Below, in pieces: positions 1 through 13,080 of a stretch of 64,000 nt of DNA (position 1 is its first letter; every line of letters starts with the position of its first letter). A model generated the notes under the pieces. It was not told where the DNA came from, did no database searches, and saw only the letters and a program-made list of their open reading frames with translations. Location of the stretch: assembly GCA_947034885.2 (NCBI GenBank), contig OX344751.2:34895582-34959581 (forward strand), given 5' to 3'. This DNA is from Thuidium tamariscinum (lineage: Eukaryota; Streptophyta; Bryopsida; Hypnales; Thuidiaceae). Position numbers and translations under genes: made by a program.

Positions 1-418
1 TCCTTGCCGACTTACTTACAGATATTTGGAGGATGGAGCCAAAGTTCAAGTGTCAGCGGGAGGGACAGCATCAGGAAGCGTCATACCCCGCCCAGCAATA
101 TTGCTCCAGAGACGCAATCTGCGCCCCTGGATAGGTTCAACTTAACCCATTTTTTGTGCTTATACTACTAACAAGCCTCGTTTATCCAGAGTACGGTAGT
201 GGAATTTCAAGTACCGGTATTCTGAGCCTCGGGAAATACCTGCTTTCTCTCTTTTTCCTCGAAGGGGTAGCTTGGTGCGGCATGAAACTATCACTCATAA
301 ATGGTCAAATCGCTTGTTTCATTGCAGGTGGTTTGAGGGACATGCCAACAGGAGTTGTTTTAGGAAGAACTTTTGACGTAGTTGAAGGGACGTCCACCCT
401 TCCGCAGCTTTTGAAGTG
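1..418 (+). CDS. possible 3' terminal exons of a gene truncated by the window edge
   Basis: A pyrimidine-rich tract ends in CAG at position 21 and looks like a splice acceptor. The downstream frame is open to 168 and rich in Ser, Pro and Arg. An AG|GTTCAAC donor lies near 133. A second acceptor (TTTCATTGCAG, near 327) precedes two open frames, one ending in TGA at 416-418 and one at about 378. I recognise no domain. It could be the C-terminal tail of a plus-strand gene starting before the window, or chance frames; the phase across the proposed intron is not fixed. Confidence 0.3.
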
Positions 419-3400
419 AGGTGGAGATTTTATTTGTGAGTCCTCCTTCTCAACTTCCAATATGGTACTAGTTGAAGAACATGGTGCTGGGTCCTGGTTT
501 CAGTTGATTAGTTAGGCCATCTCCACTAGTATAGTTCAACTGAATAATAACCGAACTTCGCTGTTAAGTGTTAACATTGAGAACATTGAGAACATTTTGA
601 CACCAGTTGTTCAGTTCAACATCCAACATTTTATTTTATAACGTTAACATGAAATCAAGCGTTTGTCTTTGTTTTCTTTTCTTCTTCTTTGATTTCTTTT
701 GCCAATTCTGCTAGCTGTTTTCAGATGTTGATATTCATCCCCACCTGACATAGTCAGATGAGACCACAACTATGACCTTGCTCAGAGAGTTTTAGTGGTG
801 CCACCTTCTTGTAGATGGAGCTGCCCGTAGGATGAGAGACCTTGGTCAGCAGAATGATCGTGTCTTGAGGCATCAATCTATTTTCATGTATGAGAGTATT
901 AGCACCGCATGCCAACAAATTTTGATGTGGATGTTACAAGATTCTGAATTTTCGCATTAGGTCACAGATTAAACGGTGTTTACTCCTGCTGGGCTAATTC
1001 AACCTGAGCTTTCCACCCGACCAATTTGAAATATGTTTAGGCAGAGGTGTGCCACCTTGTTCTTGTCTTCTGCACCTCCCCATTAAAGCTGTCGGACTAG
1101 ATGACTGTCGACAACCTCTAAGACAGGCAGGACCTAATGTCAATTTGTTTCCTTAAATTTTGGATTTCCAAATCTGTATCTTTAGTTTTATCAAAGCTAT
1201 GTTCTATTGGCCAACTAAAGAGAAAGTGACATGGTTGCCCACATAGAGTGAAACGATTCAACCTGAGGTTTCATATCGTCATTACGCTTTCTTCCACGAG
1301 TTGTGTAGGGCGGTGGAAGAAAGCGTAATCACTGTATGAAAGCTCAGGAAAAATCTTTTCCGGTGAGAGCCCCATTCACCAATGGTCCCACCCTTCAGAT
1401 GAAGCACGTTTGTAAGTGAAACATGGCCAGTGCAAGAACAGCCCTTATCCATAACAGGACGGTGCGTGAATATAATGAAGTTTAATTAAGAGGATAAAAG
1501 GTATTGTGAGAGGCAAAGGTCCTAGCACTAGTAACACACAGCTGGCTGTTGTAGAGAAGGCTTCCGATGATGGAAAATTGTGATTTTATATTTGTGGGAC
1601 ACACATTAGTGTCTACAGAATGGTCTACTTCCTACGAGTGCAAGGCTGTGGACAGTGAGATGCAAATGTGCACGTAGTGTGAACAGCACCAACATGAGAG
1701 GTGTAGACAAGCCAAAAAAAAATTCACTTCAACGGGATGCATACAGATGTACCGCAGCTGTGGCCGGTCTGCGATGGTGGACACCCTTGGAGAAGCAACT
1801 GTCCTCGAGGAGCAATGTTTCTCCCACATGCAAAGCTGCGAGCGCTATCCGTTTTCTTGCCATGTTCTGGTTCACTGCTGTCCCGAAATTCTGGGACAGA
1901 ATGTCAGACGGTGAATTACTCACTGGACACTTAGAATTTAGTAGAATGTGTAGGCCTTCAGATTTGAAGCTTGAGAAGGTTGTTGGCCTTGCTATGTGCA
2001 GGTGGTAGTAGTGTTCAACTACTGCGAAGTGGCTTTCTTGTCGTCATACTGAGGCCTACGTGTATTGCAGAAGTGATAACAGAAGGCACTGAAGATCACA
2101 TTTCAGCTGAAAAGAATATGTACCCTAGAGGAGTTCAGAGTGATGGAATTCAGCTTTCGTGGTCATACATATTGGAGGCCCTTTTGGAGTGCTAGCAGTA
2201 ACAGGTAATGAGGACATCGTAGGAGGGAATAGCCTATGAAATGCAAGTTGGTTTGTCATATACTAGTAATGTTGACATCTTCCAACTGTTTCAGTTATGG
2301 GCAGAGTAGGTACTACTTCTCTGCAGGGATGGAATGCATGACCAGTGCAACATCAATTCCCATTCCTAATTGCTAATGTAAGAATCCAATAAATGCTAGG
2401 ATAAGGTAGATGAAGCCGTAAATCGCTTTGTGAAGGCTCACACACATTGATGTAATGCAGATTGAACACATTGAGCTGCAGCATGGCTGAGACGTCACTA
2501 GGTGCAAGTGCAGTGTGAAGGAGGTAAGTAAGACCTTGCTATTAGGTCATGTATGTAGGTCCTCTATAGTTCACCAGAAATTAGTTCTGAATAAAATGCA
2601 CTAAAACTAAGTCTTTAATTTTGGTTCCAGTCACTGCTGGAAGGCCTTCAGTTTCAAACCGTCCTCCATTAAAGGGTGTTAAGGCTTGAAGTAGGTCTGT
2701 GGAGAACCTAAGTGATGCAAACATAGGAGTTGTAAGTACATAATACTAGAAATTGGTTAGCACTGACTGCTGAGCAGTGTCATGAATGGAAAGTGTGTAA
2801 TGCGTTTTGCATTTGCCAAGGACGAATTGGCAAACAGTGAATGGAAGTAATGTTGGTTGTATGAAAAGAAGGTTTCCAGGTATCATTTGTAATGAGTAAG
2901 GTCCATTTGCCACGATAGCAATTTCGAGTGATTCTAAATCAAATTGTCATGTGAAGTCCTCGTGTTGACGTCTGAAACCTTTCATTCCAGAGTAGGTGAG
3001 TGGCACCTTCCTGACACATTATACACATGCCATGTATACTGTGTGATAGCATCCATCTCTGTCCACCAATTTGATGTCATTGTCTATATGCACAGTATGA
3101 TAGCCCGACAGTGCAATGTCACTCACAAGTTTCTTATTGATTTGGAAGCATGTCCAATGGTCAGATTTACAAGAGAGAGACCGGTGTGTGCTCCAGCAAG
3201 CTCGAAGCACAACCCGGCATTTGGCGTTGTGTGTTTTGAAGTCGGCACAAAGATGCAAATTCGAAGATGGCTGCCGATGAAGACGCATCATTGAAGCTAG
3301 AATCAGTCAGCAGTCGAAGCACTGGTTCCGAACTTCGTGTAATCTTTAATTTCAATATGAAACACCAGCCCCACTTGTCATCATGCTTCCACGGTAATGA

Positions 3401-6180
3401 GCGCGTTCATTTGTTTTGCTTGAACAGTTGATGCAATTCGCTACTAGACGTCATGAATGCCTTCAGTAGTTTCATGGCAATTGCAAATTAATACAAGAAA
3501 AAGTAAATGGGTGGAGGTGCAATCTGACTGCCATCATGCATGCAGTTATTCAGAATCCGAAGCTCATAGGGAAATTCGAATGCTTGAAGTCATATCGCAT
3601 AGTCCAGTCCTTCAATCACTCACTGTGAAGGATTAAGCAAAGTGTTAGAATATGTCTCTCATAGGGCATATGACAATGCAGGGCAACAGCGACATCCGGC
3701 TGGGTCAATTAAAGGAACTCCCTCTGATCTCGTCCAGGGCACCATGCACAACGTGCGTACTGCGGAGGGACCACTGTAAATTCGCACGATGGGTACAAGC
3801 ACAAACTCTGTTTTTGCTTACATAATGAGTTCAATTTCCAAATTGCAGTAACGGAAATACATTTTCCTGGTGGACTGTGCTTTGCCGAAGGTGCACCGGG
3901 GTCAATGAAATGCATCCCCATTTCGAAAACGGTATGCAGTCTGTTGTGCTGGATGGTGTTCCTGAGTCCTGAATGGTCGGTAGTGGCTTCAGTAGGCACT
4001 ATATGAGTGAGTTCCATGCTTAATTCTAGAAGGCGAATAACATATGGTGCCACTGTCGAGAGCGAAACTACGAACCTTCCCATTCATGTTTGTTAGAGTC
4101 TCTCTGTGCGAAGACGACTTTGAATTATACCATCGGCTTCGGTAGTAACGGAACTTGGCATGGAAGTGGGTTTGTTTGCAAAGTCAAATGTGCCGCTTCA
4201 CTAGCATCACTTGAATGACATAGAAACTGTGATATAAGTTTTGCTTTCATGTGTCTACTAATTGAACTCTAATGTGCAGTAGACTACGAACAAGAATATG
4301 GCGGGAATGTTTGAATTGGATGGGCACTTATCCACATTCAGCTGTACACAGGCCGCACATTGAGAGTGTGCCCAAGGAGCTTCGGCAACACGGACATCTC
4401 CAAGTTCTGCGGACGCATCGGGAAGACAGGCAAGTCCAAGTGCTTTGCGTAACCATGGCTTCAGAAAATCGCAGAAGTCCTTACTGCATACATCATGAAC
4501 AAGAAGGAAGTTGCCGAGTCGAGAAGATGACCAACCCCAAGCATTGAAAAAGCTCTTAGAAGCTGAAGCACAGGACATGAGTGAAGCCTTCAAGTGAAGT
4601 CTACACGGTAGACTCGAAAGCCTCAAAGAGGTTATCCGTTTTTTTGATATGTCGTATACTGTGGGAGTCAGATCTTCAAGGGCGGTAATTATTGCACATT
4701 AGCAACTACTTCCAAGAATTTCAATGACCGCTCCACCTTATCGACACGATAGAGGTATGCTGCAGTTAAAAGCCGGCTGCGAAATGCGTGTTATTTTAGA
4801 GGACGCTCAGTGTTTCATTAGTGATCGACTGTCCTGCATGAAGCTGAATTTCAAGAATCTATATGTGCAGCGGGTGAAAAGGGAGGTGCACACTGTGAGC
4901 CTGAACTGAGTTTCCTCCACATGTCAGGTATGACTCTACCGCAACTGCGCAGAATACGTTGATTCTTCGCAACTCTATCGATGGACCAAGTAAAGATTAC
5001 ATGCAACGAAACTCAGTGACAAAGAGACAGTAGTCACTGATCGACTTCTCAGTGTTATTCGGTGAGTGTCTATTGCTATAAATGGCGACCCCACAATATG
5101 CGGGACCTCTGTTGCTTTATATCAGAGCTTCCTCAGGCGATTAGGACTTGCTTCAGCATGCAGTATACTTCAGTTATCAGTTAGGATTACTACCAGAACA
5201 TGTGCCTCATACCCGCTTTGTTGCAGTCCTAGTTTATGCGATGTGTGCACAATGATATGGACATGTAGCTTCTGCAGAATTTTGAAACGGTGCAATACAA
5301 GATGAATTTTACTACATGCACTTGAACATGTCTGCGCACGCATGAGGTGACGTCATGGTCAATTCACATCCATTCTTCAACATGTATTGATTAGTGGATT
5401 GTCGAATCTTCGCTGTCCTAAAAACTGTATAGCAGGACATTAGTGAATTAGGGTTGACCTAGCTTTGTAAGCATGTCCTGCCATTTTCAACATTGTGTTC
5501 ATGGTGTCCCCAAATACGTTACAAGTGAATAAGAACATGATTGAGATTTTGAATTGTTTCATTTCTTGCATTCTGAATCGCACGCTATAACAGGAGAAGG
5601 TTTCACTAACTACTTCAATGGACATCGTTCAATGGCAATCATGACATCCTTAGTAGCACATTTGTTGGGAATGAACATTACTTATAACAGAGCAAACATG
5701 CTTCTCACAAAACACTGCATGTACCCAGCAATGATACATTGTGCACAAAAGATTTTCAATTACCTTCATTGCCATGTCATGAATTACATGTGGGAAATGT
5801 GCACAGTACTTATACGTTCACTGGGGTATACTGAAACCCATAGAAATTGACACACGATGATACATTGCAATGTCGTGAAGGCCGTTCCTTCAACTGCAAA
5901 TCACAGTTTAATCCTCTAGTGGACAGATAATTAGTTGAAGAAAACACCCAATCAAACACAGCAGGTCAACATAGCATCAAAGAAAGCATCATCACCAACG
6001 GTACAACTAGTAGGAACACATAGCTACAAACAAGGACAGCGACGACGCTGAGTACATCAAAAATGGCATAGTGTCGTCTGAAAAAGCATGACTGCAAGCA
6101 CAACACCCCGTTCTGAAAAAAGTCCACGTCATTGGCCACGTCAGCTAGGGGCTGCTGATTTTTTTTCGGGGGGGGCAGCC
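419..6180. other. 5.8 kb without a recognisable gene
   Basis: Base composition is more balanced than in the repeat blocks further right, and there are many scattered short open frames on both strands. None shows a known domain or a chain of splice-compatible exons. The longest (2944-3294 +, 3709-4083 -, 4258-4626 -) overlap frames on the other strand and have no family signature. Composition and the lack of obvious repeats would suit long UTR, intron or non-coding RNA sequence; this is inference. Confidence 0.5.
1281..1329. repeat. perfect 17-bp inverted repeat (hairpin)
   Basis: ATTACGCTTTCTTCCAC at 1281-1297 is repeated as its exact reverse complement at 1313-1329, with a 15-base loop. With mismatches the pairing extends to 1271-1297 and 1313-1339 (about 23 of 27 pairs). 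The flanks show no obvious target duplication. It could be a small MITE remnant or a stem-loop in a transcript. Confidence 0.7.
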
Positions 6181-6450
6181 ACTGATGATGTGGCGATGAC
6201 ATGGCAAACACATGGCTTTTTTTTTCAACTTTTTTTCGCGAAATACTAGCCTGTTTTCCTAAATGTTCATATAAAAACGCCGTATGTTTCCACAGAATTC
6301 CGTATGTTTTTGGCTTGTCTTTTCTAACGGATTTATCTAGACATTCACGGTATACATCCCTAATGTTTCATTCCATGTCCACAGCGGCTTTTGAACTTGT
6401 CGCAAAAAATGAGACTTTCCCATAGTGATGTGCAGGTGGAGGAAGGCGGA
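6181..6450. mobile_element. fragment related to the CACTA element at 48.97-50.36 kb
   Basis: The stretch near 6311-6341 (TGTTTTTGGCTTGTCTTTTC then TAACGGATTT) is almost identical to 50,238-50,268 inside the CACTA derivative. Nearby text has the same flavour (short CATGT and TTTTT words, an 8-G run at 6170). No terminal repeats were found here, so it looks like a truncated or highly diverged piece. Confidence 0.4.
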
Positions 6451-6799
6451 GCTCACAGTTCTAAGAAATAAGGACGCTCATCACTGCCTCCTACATTGAC
6501 AAATGCCGCAAGAAACATCGTACTCACAGTGGTAGCAAGTTGTAGAAGAGGTGCTACTGCATATACGACCAGACAAGGCTTGAGAAACTAAGAGGAAGAA
6601 GAACCTACGACGGCAACACGATCTTCAGATTTACGGAGGAAGGGGAGGAAGCTTACCTGGGACTGGTGACACAAGCGCCTGCTCAAAGAAAGGCGCTTCC
6701 CCGAAGCTCCGAAGCCCTAACTTCCCGCTCCTGGTTGGACTGTCGGAGAGGTGCGCTCCAGCGGAACCCTGGCTTCGAGCGATGGAAGCGGTGGACGAC

Positions 6800-6948
6800 C
6801 GGACATCCCCTCTCCGGCAACCTCGTTGCTTCACTGAAGTCAACGGCGGACCTCCCCTCTCCTGCGAGACTACGACCTCGCTGCTTCATTGGAGTGAGTG
6901 GCGGACCTCCCTTCTCGTGAAATCTAGCTGCTTCATCGGAGCTGCGCC
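6800..6948 (+). repeat. three GC-rich tandem repeats of about 47-55 bp
   Basis: Three consecutive units begin GGACATCCCC or GGACCTCCC at about 6800, 6847 and 6902. Each contains CTCTCC or TTCTCG followed by GCTTCAYTGRAG or GCTTCATCGGAG. The array lies in a local GC-rich patch (6640-7030). A 170-codon plus-strand frame starts just before the array and runs through it, but has no recognised domain and ends in low-complexity sequence. Confidence 0.55.
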
Positions 6949-7294
6949 ACACCATGCAAGCACAGCAAAGAAGGAATTTTTGCCTTGTTCTATATCCGCA
7001 TCAGCCAGAGCGGAACGCGGCATCACCAAACGTGGGAGGTTTCCAATGAACAGCTCCTTTTTTGAAAAACTAGTTTTCAAAAACGTTGATGCTATTAGAG
7101 GAAAGTGCCAGCAAGACGCGGGTTTTTTGGTGTTTTTTTTGGGACTACATGACGCAATTTTGGCAACAGCTATAAACGTGTCAAGAATGCTAAGGGTTGG
7201 TTTCTGTGACTTCAGCGTTTATTTTCTACTTCCCTATGGGCCCTTCATCTTTGACAACAGTACTTCATTACGAACTTCTCTGATTCATTTTTGA

Positions 7295-8071
7295 ACAATG
7301 TGCATTCAATTTTCTGTAAATATGAGAGTCATACCACGTACGTTAAGGACCACTACAGATGTCAGTTGCTTTGTTACTATGACACATAGTGAATGCTTTC
7401 TATAGTTAAGTCTGAGCATTCCAAGCATAGTGCTGATATATATTTGAATTCATCGACACTATTTATACTACCAATTTATACAATTAAGCCTCCTATCTAC
7501 AAACACTTTTATCGACCTACGGTACTCTGACTTTAGAAAAACGTAATTAAATAATTCACTATGCACTGGAAAATTCTGGAAAAAAGTGCTTTGTAATTCC
7601 TCTACTCTTCTTCTTATACAAAATTTTCCACAAAATTCCTAAGTCACAGGACCTTTCCATCAGAGGCCTTTTTTGCCTTAGATGGTCCATTTTCGAGCCT
7701 CCTCCTATAGTGACAAACAAGATTGGAGTCAAGGAATGGGTTGGGAATCAGCCAATCGTGGGGCAACACATAGTTACTACTGAGAAAGGGGATTCAAGCA
7801 ACAAAACTAAGTCGGTTCAACAACTGAGCAATTTAACACTAGAAAACTAAGCAATTCAATACTATACAAAGTTCTCATACTCATAGTAAGCCCATGTTGA
7901 ATTTCATTAAAACTCAAAAATTTGATTTTAAATCAAAATTATAGGCTTCGCAGTTGAAGCCACAACCTTTTTTTTTAAATTTTCACTCAAAATCTAATCT
8001 TTGGAGTTTCAAAAAAATTTCATCATTTTTCTATAAATGAAACCTCTATAGCCATCATCTCTCTCAAAAAA
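7295..8071. other. AT-rich intergenic stretch, nothing recognised
   Basis: No frame of note and no repeat boundaries. Poly-A and poly-T runs increase toward the MITE at 8075. Confidence 0.5.
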
Positions 8072-8074
8072 ATT

Positions 8075-8263
8075 CACTACAAGAGAAAGGGGTGTTTTAA
8101 GTAGTATCTTAGACATCACGTCTTTTAAGTAATGTCTTTTAAGTAAGGTTTTAAGTAAAATTTTACTAAAAAGACAGTCTTTTTAGTAAAATTTTACTTA
8201 AAACCTTACTTAAAAGATGTGATGTCTAGGAGACTACTTAAAACACCCCTTTCTCTTCTAGTA
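8075..8263. mobile_element. 189-bp palindromic MITE with CACTA-type ends
   Basis: The left end reads CACTACAAGAGAAAGGGG. The right end is its near-exact inverse (CCCCTTTCTCTTCTAGTA), with the terminal G changed to A. The whole element folds back on itself; the centre near 8165 is AAAAAGACAGTCTTTTT. ATT flanks both ends (8072-8074 and 8264-8266), matching the 3-bp target duplication of CACTA (En/Spm) transposons. There is no coding capacity, so mobilisation would depend on a transposase supplied elsewhere. Confidence 0.8.
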
Positions 8264-8653
8264 ATTGCAACAAAACCACGTGCAAGAATGAAGGCAAAAG
8301 AAAGAAATTTAGTAGGAATGAGAATGCAGAAAGGCACACACGTGAGGAATCTAACATTAAAAAACTAATTTCCGTAAGAATCTCACTATTGAAGGTTAAT
8401 TCTTAATTCTTTACTCTTTATACTTTGTTGTTTGTTGTTTGTTTTTTCTTATTTTGTTATTAATTAGATTCTTAGAAGGTTTGAATTTTGTTAGTTTGGT
8501 TTTATTAGGCTTAATAAGCCCAAAGGAAAAAGACAAAATTGACAACCAATTTCTTTGAAAATTTAAAAAAATTTAAAATTAATTAAATTTTAATATTTAG
8601 AGATTTTAAACTAATTAATTGCCATTTGTTATTTTGGCCAAATGAGCCAAAAG

Positions 8654-8951
8654 CCCGGGGACGACACTTCTTGTATATTTGGGGGAACCACGTGCGGCGG
8701 TGGGATATTTTTAGGGGGGCTATCAATTACTTGTAATCATTACTTGGCAACATTAAAAGAGCCCCTATTTTACCATAAAGCGGAAAAATCAGCCATATTA
8801 TCATCCCTATTTTATTTTTAAAACACTTTGCCTTTTTAATGTCCCTTATTTTATATGTAAATTTTTTATAAATTTTACCTAAGATTATTTAAATGTACCC
8901 TATATTCCGCTGCACGTAGGTTATTAAAAAATGGGAAGTGTCTTCCCCTAG
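8654..8951 (+). mobile_element. 298-bp hAT-like MITE, copy A
   Basis: The terminal inverted repeats are CCCGGGGACGACACTTC (left) and, reading inward on the other strand, CTAGGGGAAGACACTTC (right), 14 of 17 matching. A perfect 8-bp direct repeat GCCAAAAG flanks the element at 8646-8653 and 8952-8959, the size made by hAT-superfamily transposases. The interior is AT-rich and non-coding. A second copy of exactly the same length, inverted, is at 14,462-17,814. Superfamily assignment rests on target-site length and terminal shape only. Confidence 0.85.
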
Positions 8952-9739
8952 GCCAAAAGGGAAAAAACAAAAGACAACTAATTATTTAGAATTAAGAAAA
9001 AACTAACAATTCTTTAGATATTAGATTAAAATCATCTTACTTTTAGATTAAATTTGTTTTATTTTTAGTGGATTTAATTAATTTTGCAATATTTTTATAA
9101 TTACCAATGGATAGGAATTAATAAAAAATACGCAAAATAGTTAAAATCCCATAACTATTAGTGCATTTTGAATTTAAAAAACTCACCACTTACTGATAAA
9201 TTGAGAAATTTGCCACGAATTAGCAAGATGGACAGTCATGAGGAATTTAAGGGAGAGATTACTAGAGAATATATTCACATGATGATGTTTGACACTATGT
9301 TAAAATTTTCTCAAAACTATGCATGTTGGGAGATTTCAAAGATATTTTTTTAAATTAATCTTTTGACCTTGAAATTTTTCACACATATTAAAAACATAGA
9401 TTTTATTTCATGCCAAAAATTTCATGGCTAAAAAAAAACTCAATCCTTGGGAGGGTATCAAAGTTGGAAGTAGTAAAATGTTTTTCACCGCTACACATAA
9501 CACATGTTGGTAGATTTTGAATTTTTTTTTGTAAATCTTTTGGCATTGAAATTTGACATGCATGTTATTCACTTACAAATGATGTTGTAAAAAATTTCAT
9601 AGGAAAATATCAATTTTTGAGGTCTTGGATCTTTGGAAGGCTATCAAAGTTGACAAAGTTGAAATTATTTTCACTGTAGATCCCAAAACGCCATTTTCAT
9701 TGGGACCCCATTGTGCAATAACTCATATGGGATATATTA

Positions 9740-10600
9740 ACCCCTAAAATTTCTTGACTATGTTTTTGCCAAAACCTCTTTAAAATTAGCCATTCTTAGT
9801 ACAAATACCAAATTTTAGGAAAAAAATATTTTTAGAAATATATAACCATACAATCTTGTTGTGTGTTGATTTGAGAAGAAGTGGGGATTTAAAATATTCC
9901 ACTATTTACATTTCAAGATATTAGAATTTGAATTGATAAAAATTCTTTTTTGACCCTCCAAAAAACAAGGAAGCTACACTTTCCAAGGTCACATTTGTAA
10001 GATAAATTCTCCATGTTGTTGGTGCTTTTTTGGATTCATTTTTAAAGGCAAGCTATCTACATGCTTGAAAATTTTAAGATCATTTGGAATTGTACAACAT
10101 ATAGGAAAAAAATAGTAAATAAAAAGAAGTAAAGAGCAATTCAAAATAATACATTGTTAAGAATTTAGTTATGGAATTTTAAAAAATCAATTCCAATGGT
10201 TTTATTGTTTTAATAAACAATCTAACTCTAAGAAATAAATTTTTTTTCAAGATAAATTGAAAACTTGAGTTAAATAAAGAACTTCAAAGTTTATTTTAAA
10301 GTAGAAAATCTATAACTACCCAAAGCTAAAACTCATAACTTCCATCTCATTAATCAAAACAGAATGATTCAAAGATTTCCTCTCGTGTATAAATTTGAAA
10401 AAACAATTCCAAATTTTTGTTTATGAAAAAAGTGATGTTTGTTTATTTGCCCAGATTGCTTGATTAAAAAAAAGTTACATATCATATAAGAATTTTTTTA
10501 CCATGTAGTCAAAGTTTTTGAAAAGTGTTAGGCATTAAGAAAAAACCTTGTTTTCATATAGCCTAAAAATTTCAAAGAGAAAAAAAGAAAAATCTATTTA
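9740..10600. repeat. dispersed non-coding repeat R1, copy 1
   Basis: This shares a long collinear string of words with 29,370-30,300 and 62,900-63,670, all in the same orientation: 'cttgactatgttttt', 'taccaaatttt', 'gaagctacactt', 'ttgttaagaatttagtta', 'aataaacaatct', 'ggacttcaaagtttatttt' variants and 'gaatgattcaaag'. There is no open frame and no terminal repeat, so it is probably an interior part of an old transposon. Confidence 0.7.
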
Positions 10601-11012
10601 TAGTGAGCTACCTAAAATCACTATGTTGCTGAAAGAACACAACTTCAATTGGTCTTTAAAGGGTTAAACAAGAACTGTATTCAAAATAGATTGTTTGAAA
10701 AAACACCCATATGTTAAATACAACATCCATATGTTTGCAACAACATCTAAAACAACATTTGAAACAATGTCTATAACAACATCTAAGATTTACAATGGTT
10801 AAGTTTCTTCATTGAGTTCATTCCAATTATCCCATATTTTTTGTCTCCACAAGGGCAGACCATAGATATAAATATGACCTCTTTCATCTTCATTCTTATA
10901 AGTAATAATAAACTAATTAGTTAATAATTAATTGAATAATTAATTAATTAACTAATAATGAACTAAATAATTATTAATTAATAATGAAATGAATAATGAA
11001 ATAATTAATAAT

Positions 11013-11190
11013 GAACTAAATAGTTATTAATTACTAATGAACTAAATAATTATTAATTAATAATGAACTAAATAATTATTAATTAATAATGAACTAAATA
11101 ATTATTAATTAATAATGAACTAAATAATTATTAATTAATAATGAACTAAATAATTATTAATTAATAATGAACTAAATTATTATTAATTAA
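11013..11190 (+). repeat. 26-bp AT-only tandem repeat, about 6.5 units
   Basis: Units starting GAACTAAATAATTATTAATT plus AATAAT begin at 11,013, 11,039, 11,065, 11,091, 11,117, 11,143 and 11,169. The central units are identical and the outer ones degenerate. Related irregular TTAAT words extend from about 10,905 to 11,240. Confidence 0.9.
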
Positions 11191-12489
11191 TTGAATGAAT
11201 TGAATGATTAATTAAATAATAATGAACTAAATTATAATTAATTTTCACCAATCTTGCTTGCTCTATGGGATGCACCAATTGATGTTTTAGAAAATTTCTA
11301 GGTGTCTAAGTTGATGTTGCTAAAAACAAAGTTGAAATTTTTCTAGACGTCTAAGTTGACATTGCTAAAAACAATATTAAAATTTTCTCAAAATTTTCTC
11401 AAAATTTTTGTGAGGTGCCCAAAAATCCCATGTGGCACTATTTGCTTGCGTGGCGCTTACATGGCTGCCAAATGGCACACTTTTGACAACTTCTTTGTCC
11501 ATGTTTTCTATAATGTTGCTCTAAAAACAAGGCATATTTTTCCAGATCTTCTCGTGTTTTTTGCTTGTCAATCTTGACAGATTTTCCTCAGGGGGGGTAC
11601 TCCCAATTTCTTTAACTGTAACGTGCAATCGAATGAAGGGTGGTTTTAATTAACTTGTCCTAAATTTTAGACAATTTTTAGAATTAAAGTAGCATCACTA
11701 GAAAGGGTTATTCTTCATTATAAATACTAAAGGGTAGTAGATATTATATCACTTTACCTTCTTTTTTTTCTAAGTTAGCCCTAACAAAAAGTCCCTCCAA
11801 AAATCTGAACTTTTGAAAAGTATACTAAGTTAGAGTTTGGGAATCCAAAGGGCTAAGCTGTAAATACAAGTCAGACTGTTAATGTAATAAGCTGGCATAT
11901 TGGATGGCATTTGGGGACAATGGATGGGAATTTTTGGATGAACCTCTTCCAGATGATGCTCACTTCCCATTAAACTAAACGCTCTATGAGTTTGTCTCCA
12001 ATTAGATTTTTGGAGTTTTGCTGCAGTTCAATGTCTCAACCAGTTTGTTTGAGAACACCAGTGACAATTGAGGAAGGTTATTGAAATGTTTTGAAATGCA
12101 TTGTTAAGAATTTCACATAGTTAGATAATGAATACAATCTTCAAAGCAAGGAAGTACATAGTTGAGTGGGTGATCCAAAAATTGAAGGCGCAAATCAACA
12201 TGGACAGGGTGGTTTTACTCGGAATCCTAGAGCGGAGAGTTGCTGACTTGTTGACGTGGACATTCAGCATGTATGAAAATGAGGTGTACTCACTCACTTC
12301 TTGTTGTATTTTTGGGGTGAGTTTTTGCATTTAGGGTTTGGAGCTTATTGAGGGCAACAGATTCTTTTTTCTTTTTGTCTTGAGGATGCGCGCATAATTC
12401 TTGCAAGAAGCTCTAAGAGTTTAATTGGATCGCTGCAAGAAACATCGTTCAAAAAGCGTAGCGTTTTCAAACGTACTTTTTTTTTCCGG

Positions 12490-13080
12490 GAGTACTTTAA
12501 AATTAGAAAAATAAATTTTAAAAAAAGTAAAAAATATGTTTCATGTATAAACCTTTAAGAAGAAGGTACCCTAGAAAGGAAAGGTATAGGAAAAATCTCT
12601 AAGTAGGAAATCCAGAAAAGTGTAAAATCTCATGAAAATTAGTATTTCCACATTTTAATTTGTAAAAAATAGGAAAATCAATTTTAAGAAAAACTAAAAA
12701 TTTTCCATTTGAGGAAAGTTGATTTTGATGAGATTTGACCAAAAGAACAATCTTAGAATCATCATCAATGTTCAAAAATTGTGTGCCGTGGGAAAAATGT
12801 TGTACTCATGTGGAGGACATAAAAAAACATATTTTTAGATTTTTATTTGGAATTTATAGGTTTTACACCTATGCAAATAGACCATGAAAGTTTCGTCTTC
12901 AAATCATTAAATTTAGACACTGCGAACGTAATGATAACCATAAACGTAATTTTGTGACAACTCAACGAAAATGTTTTTTAAATATAAAATGATTTTTTTT
13001 TATTTTTGAAAAATAAGAGATCTAATAAACTTCAAGTTAGGTATGTTCAATAAAAATTTCATATTCATTGGACATTCAAG
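12490..13080. repeat. dispersed non-coding repeat R2, copy 1
   Basis: Collinear with 26,815-27,400 in the same orientation. Shared blocks include 'aaaattagaaaaataa', 'gtaccctag', 'agaaaagtg', 'ctcatgaaaa' versus 'gtcatgaaaa', 'acattttaatttgtaaaa', 'ttgatgagattt' versus 'ggttatgagattt', 'caatgttcaaaa' and 'caataaaaatttca'. No coding frame. Confidence 0.7.

Noticed and set aside
6782..7294. 170-codon plus-strand frame
   Set aside because: It overlaps GC-rich tandem repeats and poly-T sequence, has frames on the other strand of similar length and shows no domain or conserved motif.
10905..11240. CRISPR-like array
   Set aside because: The 26-bp units are contiguous AT-only tandem repeats without spacers, in plant repeat DNA.
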